16,914 nt of DNA. Source: an archaeon (GTDB lineage: Archaea; Nanobdellota; Nanobdellia; SCGC-AAA011-G17; PNOQ01). The notes beneath the pieces are model-generated. The model did no database searches. It was given only the letters and a program-made list of their open reading frames with translations, and was not told the DNA's origin. Below, one piece after another: positions 6,981 to 12,725 of the stretch. Position 1 is the stretch's first letter; every line of letters starts with the position of its first letter. The DNA is taken from positions 1 to 16,914 of the forward strand of contig JAIOSD010000023.1 in assembly GCA_021107835.1 (NCBI GenBank). Reading direction: 5' to 3'. The translations under genes and the position numbers were made by a program.

Positions 6981-7412
6981 ATCACATATATAAACAGAAT
7001 AAGTTTGCATAATATAAACAAATTCAAGGGATTTATTTAAATCAAAAGAAACAACTGTTAGAATATCATCTGGAAATATATTATCTTTTACATCAATTTC
7101 AAAATCTAACCCTTCAGCATTCCCATGATCAACTATTCTTTCTAAAACAAAACCCTCAAGATTATAAAGTTCAAAATAAGCTCTTTTTTCATCTGTTATT
7201 CCTTGGGTTCTTATTTTGAATCTTTTAAGCTTAACATTTGCATTTGCCAAGCAATCACCAAGCCGACCAATATTTTCTTGTCCACAAACCTTTCTATCAA
7301 GAGAATTAAATACCGCCCCATCCACCGGTTCAGAAGAATTTTTCATTTCATAAAAAAGAATCATTGAATCAAAATAATCCAACATAAAATCAACATCACT
7401 TTGGTTTATCAC
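6936..7412 (-). CDS. Hypothetical protein converging into gyrA (158 aa)
   Basis: I do not recognise this family. The predicted start is GTG at 7412, reading MINQSDVDFML. The TATA box at 7437-7444 is centred 28 bases upstream, supporting a leaderless GTG start. The protein is acidic in its second half (DFEIDVKDN), has two cysteines at about 43 and 54, and ends in a hydrophobic tail (LEFVYIMQTYSVYICDLI) that could be a buried helix or weak membrane segment. Its last 45 bases overlap the gyrA 3' end on the opposite strand, so the two mRNAs would be complementary there. The promoter lies against the 3' end of aIF2-gamma. Confidence 0.6.
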   Translation of the reverse strand: MINQSDVDFMLDYFDSMILFYEMKNSSEPVDGAVFNSLDRKVCGQENIGRLGDCLANANVKLKRFKIRTQGITDEKRAYFELYNLEGFVLERIVDHGNAEGLDFEIDVKDNIFPDDILTVVSFDLNKSLEFVYIMQTYSVYICDLINNLSNRDYFIAF

Positions 7413-7436
7413 TGTAATTTAAAGAATAAAAAGGAC

Positions 7437-7444
7437 TTTATAAA
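7437..7444 (-). promoter_or_regulatory. TATA box of the 158-aa orphan
   Basis: TTTATAAA is centred about 28 bases before the GTG start at 7412, just before the aIF2-gamma stop region. Confidence 0.55.
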
Positions 7445-7446
7445 CT

Positions 7447-8691
7447 TTATTCTAAACTTCCATACCCAATTAATCTCCAACGAGCACCAACCATACGAGA
7501 AATAGTTATTCTAGCACCTTTATTAGCACAAACAGGTTTTTTTAATTTAGTGTGTATCATATCTTTTCCAATCTCAACAACTAAACCAACAGTTGCAGTT
7601 GCATTAACATTAAGCATCAAAGTTTCTCCTTTCTTAATTGGTTCAACAACTAAATCATCTTTGGCACCAACCATCCTTTCTAACAACTCTGGTTTAAACT
7701 TAAATTCATGCCAAACTGCAGGCATATGTTCAGGCAAACCAATAACATTCCCAACTAAACTATCTGATTTAACAATAGCAGGATCTAATTTAGTTAAAAC
7801 CGCAGCAGAACCACCAGGGGTTATTTCTTTTACATCAATTTCTCCAGTAACAAAACCAACAATTTCTGTTTTAACAGGTTCCCAAATAGTTTTTCCTTCT
7901 TTTTCTTTTTTCAATCCAGGTCTAATTTCAATAGCCTCTCCTTGTTTTAACATTCCAACGCCCATTGTACCACCCAAAACGCCACCATTAATATTTTTTA
8001 TCAATGTTCCAGGTTTGTTAATATCAAAAGATCTCGCAATATAAAATAAAGGATCTGCCTTTTTATCCCTTTTAGGAGTCTTAAATATTTCTTGGATAGT
8101 TTCGATTAAAACATCAATATTTACATTGTGTTGGGCAGATATTGGAATAATCGGTGCATTCTCAGCAAGAGTACCTTTTAAAAATTTTTTAATCTGATTA
8201 TAATTTTTAACCAAATCTTCTTTTGAAACTAAATCAATTTTATTTTGTACAACTATAATATTTTTAACTCCAATAATTTCTAAAGCCATCAAATGTTCTC
8301 TTGTTTGTGGTTGAGGGCACTCTTCATTTGCGCTAACTAATAATAAAGCAGCATCAATAATTGCAGCTCCAGATAACATAGTTGCCATCAAAGTTTCATG
8401 TCCAGGCGCATCAATAAAAGAAACTTTTCTTAGAGGCATACATTCAGTTTTACAATTTTTACACTTTGCTGAAGATTGATAAGCATCTGAACCTTTACAT
8501 TTTGGGCATTTATAAAAAATAGCATCAGCATAACCTAATCTAATGGTAATCCCTCTTTTCAACTCTTCAGAGTGGGTATCTGTCCATCTGCCACTTAATC
8601 GTTCTAACAAAGTAGTCTTACCATGATCAACATGACCAACTAATTCAATACTGATTTCTGGTACTAATTCATCTTTTTTTGCTTTAACCAT
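7447..8691 (-). CDS. Translation initiation factor 2 subunit gamma
   Basis: aIF2-gamma is the GTPase core of the heterotrimer that brings initiator Met-tRNA to the archaeal small subunit. The 414-aa form has normal length for the family. The G domain has GHVDHGKT (19-26), switch I RGIT (46-49), DAPGH (94-98), NKID (150-153) and SAQ (185-187). The zinc knuckle inserted in the G domain has Cys62, Cys65, Cys77 and Cys80. Two beta-barrel domains follow, ending with ISRMVGARWRLIGYG. An upstream start at 8715 would add eight residues, but the TATA box at 8715-8722 lies on it; its centre is 27 bases before ATG 8691, so a leaderless start is chosen. It lies downstream of rpS6e, a common archaeal pairing. 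Confidence 0.97.
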   Translation of the reverse strand: MVKAKKDELVPEISIELVGHVDHGKTTLLERLSGRWTDTHSEELKRGITIRLGYADAIFYKCPKCKGSDAYQSSAKCKNCKTECMPLRKVSFIDAPGHETLMATMLSGAAIIDAALLLVSANEECPQPQTREHLMALEIIGVKNIIVVQNKIDLVSKEDLVKNYNQIKKFLKGTLAENAPIIPISAQHNVNIDVLIETIQEIFKTPKRDKKADPLFYIARSFDINKPGTLIKNINGGVLGGTMGVGMLKQGEAIEIRPGLKKEKEGKTIWEPVKTEIVGFVTGEIDVKEITPGGSAAVLTKLDPAIVKSDSLVGNVIGLPEHMPAVWHEFKFKPELLERMVGAKDDLVVEPIKKGETLMLNVNATATVGLVVEIGKDMIHTKLKKPVCANKGARITISRMVGARWRLIGYGSLE

Positions 8692-8714
8692 GTAACTTTC
8701 TAAAAAATAGTGCA

Positions 8715-8722
8715 TTTATAAT
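8715..8722 (-). promoter_or_regulatory. TATA box of aIF2-gamma
   Basis: ATTATAAA on the minus strand is centred about 27 bases before ATG 8691. The gene can therefore be transcribed apart from the upstream zinc-ribbon gene. Confidence 0.6.
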
Positions 8723-8729
8723 AGTTTCG

Positions 8730-8806
8730 TTAGTCATTTTCAGAATCTGGAGACTTACTTAAATCATTCTCTTCACAAAATTTTTTTATTTTTTCTTGAA
8801 TATCTT
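8730..8806 (-). pseudogene. Out-of-frame acidic tail after the zinc-ribbon gene
   Basis: Directly after the zinc-ribbon stop, the -1 frame stays open to TAA at 8730-8732 and reads like protein: TEEDEKIKDIQ, then KIKKFCEENDL, then SKSPDSEND. Joined to the zinc ribbon after its third consecutive Glu by a single lost base, it would give an 85-aa protein with an acidic C terminus. It may be a real extension hidden by a one-base deletion, a sequencing error, or chance. Confidence 0.3.
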
Positions 8807-8986
8807 TTATTTTTTCATCTTCCTCAGTTCTTCTTCATCTAATTCAATAAAAAATTGTCCAGTATATCCACATTTATTGCATTTAAAAGAATTAAAAAGT
8901 GTCCCAGAACCATAAGCCCCTAAAGATAAATCTGGTGAAACATCTCTACTTTTACACTTCGGACAGATCATAACTCGTTTTCCCAT
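8807..8986 (-). CDS. Small zinc-ribbon protein (59 aa)
   Basis: This short protein starts MGKRVMICPKCKSRD and carries two CxxC knuckles, CPKC at 8-11 and CNKC at 36-39, forming one zinc ribbon with a glycine-rich centre (LGAYGSGTLF). It ends ELDEEELRKMKK. Such ribbons bind nucleic acid or protein; the exact role is unknown. It lies between two translation genes, so a ribosome- or transcription-linked role is plausible but inferred. The TATA-like T run at 9009-9016 is centred about 27 bases before the ATG, supporting a leaderless start. The next frame holds an open acidic tail (8730-8806), which may be its lost C terminus. Confidence 0.75.
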   Translation of the reverse strand: MGKRVMICPKCKSRDVSPDLSLGAYGSGTLFNSFKCNKCGYTGQFFIELDEEELRKMKK

Positions 8987-9008
8987 AAAATATTAAAGAA
9001 TTAAATCT

Positions 9009-9016
9009 ATAAAAAA
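9009..9016 (-). promoter_or_regulatory. TATA-like element of the zinc-ribbon gene
   Basis: Minus-strand TTTTTATA is centred about 27 bases before ATG 8986. It overlaps the stop region of the upstream orphan. Confidence 0.4.
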
Positions 9017-9017
9017 G

Positions 9018-9410
9018 TTACCCTTCTATTCTAAAAAATCTAACATGATCTCCATATCCAGTAGGGACCATATCTAATCTATGTAAAAAAACATGATCTC
9101 CCCCCCATTTCGAAAGTACTAAATCGTTTCCGCGATATATTCCCCTGTGCATATTTATACCCAGAGAATTATAGTAATTAATAAGATACCCTTTTTCAGG
9201 AGAATCTACTTCATATTTGCCACTCGTAATCGGTGTTGAAAATGGGCCAAAAATAAAGTCAACAAAGCTAAAACCATTAATATCAAGTTTTAACTCCGAA
9301 GCATTTCTGTATAACTCAATACCATCTAATTCGCAAAGACCTAAAAGATTATCCCTCGCTCCAAAACCATCAATTTTTTCTCTTTCAACAGAATTATCAA
9401 TTCTTCTCAT
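9018..9410 (-). CDS. Hypothetical protein overlapping rpS6e (130 aa)
   Basis: No firm family assignment. The C-terminal half (MHRGIYRGNDLVLSKWG, then FLHRLDMVPTGYG, then VRFFR) resembles the His-containing second half of NlpC/P60-like papain-fold domains: a His before a G-I-Y strand, an SKWG turn and a final RFFR strand. Whether the single cysteine (Cys26, in LLGLCELDG) could act as a nucleophile is unclear, so enzyme activity is not claimed. No signal peptide is seen. ATG 9410 lies 14 bases inside rpS6e, with GAGG about 10 bases upstream as a possible ribosome site and no TATA box, so it probably depends on the rpS6e transcript. This is an unusual partner for a ribosomal gene. Confidence 0.65.
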   Translation of the reverse strand: MRRIDNSVEREKIDGFGARDNLLGLCELDGIELYRNASELKLDINGFSFVDFIFGPFSTPITSGKYEVDSPEKGYLINYYNSLGINMHRGIYRGNDLVLSKWGGDHVFLHRLDMVPTGYGDHVRFFRIEG

Positions 9411-9930
9411 CTTGAGGCGCCTCTACTTTCTTTTCAGGAATCTCTTCTTTTTTCTCTTCAACTGGTTTTTCTTCAGTTTTACGTTTCTCTTCCTTAGCTG
9501 GAACTTCTTTAACTTCCTCTTTTACCTCTTCTTCAGAAACTTTCTCTGTTGGCTTAGCTTCTTCCTCAACAACAAGACCTAAAGCCTTCTCAATTTCATC
9601 TCTCCCAAACTTAATAACCTTCAAATTAAGCTGATTTATAGTTTCATCAACAAGATTACCATGAACTGTTTTACGCTGTTTAATGCCTTTATCCTTAGCT
9701 TTAGCACCAACTCCACTAACAACCAATGGTTTTTTTCTACCATAACTAGAAACATCTTTTCTCATAGGAAATCCTTCTGAATCAGACCCCCCAGTTATTT
9801 CTAATTCATAACCCTTCATTCCAATACCATTTCCTTCTACTTTATCACCGATTTTCTTACTCATATAGATCTGGCAATCTCCTTCCTTCTTGTAAGATTT
9901 CCCTGTTTTTGGATCATTTATAACAAACAT
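9397..9930 (-). CDS. Small ribosomal subunit protein S6e
   Basis: This is the archaeal/eukaryotic small-subunit protein eS6. Residues 1-120 form the conserved domain: FVINDPKTGKSY at the N terminus, GGSDSEGFPMRKDV at 47-60, GRKKPLVV at 64-71, and KQRKTVHGN at 84-92. Residues about 121-177 are a low-complexity tail of Lys, Glu, Pro and Val that is probably disordered; archaeal eS6 often ends near 120-130 residues, so the tail is an addition. ATG 9930 is placed by a TATA box at 9954-9961, centred about 27 bases upstream. It leads a unit that runs into the 130-aa orphan and toward aIF2-gamma. Confidence 0.95.
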   Translation of the reverse strand: MFVINDPKTGKSYKKEGDCQIYMSKKIGDKVEGNGIGMKGYELEITGGSDSEGFPMRKDVSSYGRKKPLVVSGVGAKAKDKGIKQRKTVHGNLVDETINQLNLKVIKFGRDEIEKALGLVVEEEAKPTEKVSEEEVKEEVKEVPAKEEKRKTEEKPVEEKKEEIPEKKVEAPQDEKN

Positions 9931-9953
9931 TTTAGTTTTTGAGAAGTTAGTTA

Positions 9954-9961
9954 TTTTAAAA
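9954..9961 (-). promoter_or_regulatory. TATA box of rpS6e
   Basis: TTTTAAAA is centred about 27 bases before ATG 9930. The rest of the 200-base spacer up to 10130 shows no gene or RNA that I can support. Confidence 0.55.
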
Positions 9962-10100
9962 AGCTTTCTATATCAAAATAATTTGTACTTGTTTGAAAAA
10001 TATTACTCCAATTCATCCAATGGACATATGAACAAAAAAACTATATTTCTTTGTTTAAGGGGCGTAGTTCTAATGTCCCAAAGCCTCGGCATTGATAATA

Positions 10101-10107
10101 TTTATAT
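10101..10107 (+). promoter_or_regulatory. TATA box of the deoxyribosyltransferase-like gene
   Basis: TTTATAT is centred about 27 bases before ATG 10131, consistent with a leaderless mRNA. Confidence 0.6.
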
Positions 10108-10130
10108 AGTTATATAATTTTCTTAATAAC

Positions 10131-10646
10131 ATGACTAGATTAATTGTGCCAGCAAATTACCTTAAATCATTAAGTCACGATAGCCCAATGATTTTTCTTG
10201 CTGGCCCTATTCAAGGGGCCCCCAAATGGCAATTTGATGCTACAAAGTATATTATTTCTCATTCAAATGATATTTATGTTGCATCCCCTAGGAGACTAGA
10301 AGAATTTCAAGAAGGAAAGTTTACAAAAGAAATGTATAATAAACAAGTTGATTGGGAAACTTTTCATTTGCGAAGAGCTGCCAAAAATGGTGCTGTTTTA
10401 TTTTGGTTGGCAAAAGAAAAGGATCATAAATGTTATCGTGCTTATGCACAAACATCTAGATTTGAATTGGCTGAATGGAAAATGTGGCATGAGGTATATG
10501 GGATAAATTTTGTTGTTGGCATTGAAGAAGGATTTACTGGATCTAAATATATTCGAAGAAGATTTTCCCAAGATTGTCCAGATCGCCCCATACTTTCTAC
10601 TCTAGAAGAAACATGCCAAGTGGCTATGGAATTATCTCATAAATAG
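10131..10646 (+). CDS. Nucleoside 2-deoxyribosyltransferase-like protein
   Basis: This 171-aa protein matches the nucleoside 2-deoxyribosyltransferase-like superfamily. The first strand and loop are MIFLAGPIQGAPKWQ (20-34), the pattern that binds the nucleoside. QVDWE lies at 72-76, FWL at 91-93, and the C-terminal motif TSRFELAEW (108-116) contains the probable nucleophile Glu112. Enzymes of this group exchange or hydrolyse the base of (deoxy)nucleosides in salvage or in removal of odd nucleotides; the actual substrate is unknown. A leaderless ATG 10131 is supported by the TATA box 27 bases upstream. It stands alone, and its 3' flank has no strong T run. Related proteins also occur in phage and defence loci, but nothing here links it to either. 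Confidence 0.8.
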   Translation: MTRLIVPANYLKSLSHDSPMIFLAGPIQGAPKWQFDATKYIISHSNDIYVASPRRLEEFQEGKFTKEMYNKQVDWETFHLRRAAKNGAVLFWLAKEKDHKCYRAYAQTSRFELAEWKMWHEVYGINFVVGIEEGFTGSKYIRRRFSQDCPDRPILSTLEETCQVAMELSHK

Positions 10647-10731
10647 GCCGACTTAAAAACTTTCTCCAATTCGTTTCTATCGGGAGACATAACAGCGATT
10701 AGTTTCGATCGATTCGGTGCCATTTAGTTAA

Positions 10732-10739
10732 TTTTATTA
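10732..10739 (+). promoter_or_regulatory. TATA-like element of the PIN gene
   Basis: TTTTATTA is centred 27-28 bases before the GTG at 10763. It is weaker than the other TATA boxes here, but the spacing fits. Confidence 0.4.
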
Positions 10740-10762
10740 AGTAGAACTTTCGTGCTAAAGTT

Positions 10763-11188
10763 GTGGCACAAAAAACTTATTATGTCGACTCTTGTATATG
10801 GATAAATCTCTTCAAAAAAGAAGGAGATTCAACTAAAGGAGTACCATATTGGCAATTAGCGAAAGATTTTTTAGAAAAAGATAATGATATTATTGTTTCT
10901 ACAATCGTGATAAAAGAACTTTCATTCAAAATTGAAAAAAAATTAAATTATGTAATGAAATTTTTTAAAGACAATGAATCAATAAAGATAATTAAGACAG
11001 TCCCCAAAGATTATGATTTAGCAAGAAAATTTGAAGACGAAGAAGAGTTTAAGATAAGTTTCTATGATTATCTTCACGTTGCAATCTCAAAAAGATTGAA
11101 AATTTCATTAATCACAAGAGATAAAGACTTAATTGCTTTCGCAAAAAAGCATATTGAAGTTTACAAACCAGAAGAGTTAATCAATTAA
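10763..11188 (+). CDS. vapC: PIN-domain ribonuclease, VapC-like toxin
   Basis: This 141-aa PIN-domain protein has the full acidic set for metal-dependent RNA cleavage: Asp9 (YVDSCIWIN), Glu52 (VIKELSF), Asp102 (FYDYLHVAIS) and Asp120 (ITRDKDLI). VapC toxins with this fold usually cut tRNA or rRNA, and the intact active site suggests it is functional. The start is GTG at 10763, placed by spacing to the TATA-like element. No antitoxin gene lies upstream on the same strand, where VapB is normally found. Instead an RHH gene meets it tail to tail, the two stops overlapping by 12 bases (11177-11188). That gene is the likely antitoxin, inferred from adjacency; the PIN protein could also be unpaired. 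Confidence 0.88.
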   Translation: MAQKTYYVDSCIWINLFKKEGDSTKGVPYWQLAKDFLEKDNDIIVSTIVIKELSFKIEKKLNYVMKFFKDNESIKIIKTVPKDYDLARKFEDEEEFKISFYDYLHVAISKRLKISLITRDKDLIAFAKKHIEVYKPEELIN

Positions 11189-11434
11189 TCTGTTAATCTC
11201 TTCAACATCTTTGAAACTTTTTATCTCTTTAGACAACTTCTTTTTAATTTTTCTCATTTCTTTAACTGAATCACCAGTATTTGGAATGATCCCCACTAAT
11301 TTATCCAAGACTAATCGCCTAACAGCATCTCTTACAACGTCAGATCTACTTGAATAAATACCAGTATCCACCAAACCATCCATACTTTCAATCAACCCAT
11401 GACTTAATCTTACTTGAACTGTATCCATTACCAT
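11177..11434 (-). CDS. Ribbon-helix-helix protein, probable antitoxin
   Basis: This 85-aa protein starts with a ribbon strand (TVQVRLSHGLIESMDGL) followed by two helices (YSSRSDVVRDAVRRLV), the ribbon-helix-helix DNA-binding fold of CopG/ParD/VapB-type repressors. The C-terminal half (about 46-85) is Lys/Glu-rich and helical, typical of the part that wraps a toxin. The start ATG 11434 lies 29 bases from the TATA box centre; ATG 11428 is an alternative. The protein should bind DNA as a dimer, and a perfect palindrome covers its own start (11433-11445). It is convergent with the PIN gene, overlapping by 12 bases, rather than in the usual vapB-vapC order. It may be an antitoxin or an independent regulator. 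Confidence 0.85.
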   Translation of the reverse strand: MVMDTVQVRLSHGLIESMDGLVDTGIYSSRSDVVRDAVRRLVLDKLVGIIPNTGDSVKEMRKIKKKLSKEIKSFKDVEEINRLID

Positions 11435-11445
11435 TGTAATACAAT
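11433..11445. promoter_or_regulatory. Palindromic operator candidate on the RHH gene start
   Basis: ATTGTAATACAAT is a perfect palindrome (6-base arms, 1-base centre) lying across the RHH start codon, where a leaderless transcript would begin. RHH antitoxins commonly repress their own promoters through such sites. Outer CCATT/AATGG arms (11431-11435, 11449-11453) extend the symmetry imperfectly. Confidence 0.5.
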
Positions 11446-11459
11446 AGTAATGGCTTAAT

Positions 11460-11474
11460 TATTTAAACCTTTCG
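11460..11474 (-). promoter_or_regulatory. BRE/TATA promoter of the RHH gene
   Basis: Minus-strand CGAAAGGTTTAAATA has a BRE followed by TATA, centred about 29 bases before ATG 11434. It is identical over 15 bases to the promoter at 418-432. Confidence 0.65.
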
Positions 11475-11511
11475 CTAATTTTTATGTTTTTGTACTATTA
11501 AAGTAAAATAA

Positions 11512-12678
11512 CTATTGTTTAAATTTTTCTTGATCTTCCTCAAATTTTGAAGAATATCTATATGCTAATATATCTAAGATCTGTTTTGCAGATGTTCTGC
11601 CAAGACCTTTAGCAGATTGATAAATTAATCCCTTAACTAAATATTCTGCATCTTCTGGTAAAAATCGCATGCTAACAGGCTTAGCAGGATTTCTCACACT
11701 ATCTCCACTTTGATAGGATAAAACAAAGTCCCCATTTTGAGATATATACCCTCCATAAGCTCCTTCTCCTGCAGTTGGTAACCAAAAAGTGGTGTGTTGT
11801 TCTGTTTCATTTCGTTCGTTTAATTGAGGGATTGGAATGCCATGGGCAACAAAAAACATCATCGGATTTTCTTCAAACCCCTCAAAATGTTCGGTACAGG
11901 TTCCACCTCCTTGACCTAGCGAACGCCCCCATTCAATAATTTTTTTGGCTTCATCTTTTTGATACTCTGCAAGAATCCCTTGTTGTTCAATGTATTTCAT
12001 TACAACAACCAATAATGATCCTTCTGTTGTATGATAAGCTGCAACCGTATGTTTATCTGCATCTATTTCAGGTCTCATTTCGATAGCACTACCGAACGGA
12101 TCAATTGTCGTATATGGTGCAATATCTGTTTGATATATTCTCAAATCAGAATTATCATCTCCTGTAATTTCAGTAACTATCCCCGATCCATCATCTCGTT
12201 TTCTAGTCCATTTATATCCTTCTCTGAAAATTGCTTTTGATTGTTGCATTATAAAAGTACTAACAGTTGTGACAAATTCAGATGGTGAAGAAAATCCAAA
12301 TTTAGAATATTCCCAAATTTCATCTGGTTTTAAAACCATTGAAGCAAGCTCCCCCGAAAATAATAATAAGTCCTCCAAATTACAGGGTTCTTTAGTAGTA
12401 TCTACCGGCCTTTGAATTGTCCAGAAAAAATCTTCAGGGCCCTTTAAGATCCCATTCATTGTTTCTTTATACAATCTTACAAAATCACTTGGGAGATGCT
12501 CGTAAAATCCACGTTCTTTTAAATCCTGAACAGATCTAACTAGATCTCCATCAAAAATAGCCCCTCCAATATATGGGAGCCCATCTTCAGATTCTTTGAG
12601 TTTTTTTACCCTTTTTCCAATCCCAGATTGTCTAATTTTTTCAAGAGCAGAGGGATATAATAAATAATTAAATCGCAT
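11512..12678 (-). CDS. Hypothetical protein downstream of aIF5B (388 aa)
   Basis: I do not recognise this family despite its length. It starts MRFNYLLYPSALEKIRQ. Visible landmarks are a helical N-terminal third, a central stretch with KWTRKRDDGSG and TEITGDDNSDLR, a glycine/cysteine patch SLGQGGGTCTEHFEGF, and a later GEGAYGGYISQNGDFVLSY. There is no signal peptide or membrane segment. An in-frame ATG at 12738 would lengthen it by 20 residues into the aIF5B 3' end, but the TATA box at 12702-12709 is centred 27 bases before ATG 12678, so the shorter leaderless form is chosen. It has its own promoter although it follows aIF5B closely. The intact long frame argues that it is real. Confidence 0.75.
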   Translation of the reverse strand: MRFNYLLYPSALEKIRQSGIGKRVKKLKESEDGLPYIGGAIFDGDLVRSVQDLKERGFYEHLPSDFVRLYKETMNGILKGPEDFFWTIQRPVDTTKEPCNLEDLLLFSGELASMVLKPDEIWEYSKFGFSSPSEFVTTVSTFIMQQSKAIFREGYKWTRKRDDGSGIVTEITGDDNSDLRIYQTDIAPYTTIDPFGSAIEMRPEIDADKHTVAAYHTTEGSLLVVVMKYIEQQGILAEYQKDEAKKIIEWGRSLGQGGGTCTEHFEGFEENPMMFFVAHGIPIPQLNERNETEQHTTFWLPTAGEGAYGGYISQNGDFVLSYQSGDSVRNPAKPVSMRFLPEDAEYLVKGLIYQSAKGLGRTSAKQILDILAYRYSSKFEEDQEKFKQ

Positions 12679-12701
12679 ATAAATCGGAAAAGATATAAAA
12701 C

Positions 12702-12709
12702 CTATAAAG
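12702..12709 (-). promoter_or_regulatory. TATA box of the 388-aa orphan
   Basis: CTTTATAG on the minus strand is centred 27-28 bases before ATG 12678. It decides the start and separates this gene from the aIF5B transcript. Confidence 0.55.
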
Positions 12710-12725
12710 GTTATTGTTTTTGAAA

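Noticed and set aside
7550..8044. 164-codon frame antisense to aIF2-gamma
   Set aside because: It lies wholly inside a strongly conserved gene, with no promoter or recognisable domain.
10637..10723. 28-codon minus-strand ORF (MAPNRSKLIAVMS) with CpG-rich codons
   Set aside because: Too short, no correctly spaced promoter, and it overlaps the end of the deoxyribosyltransferase-like gene. The CpG-rich patch is odd but small.
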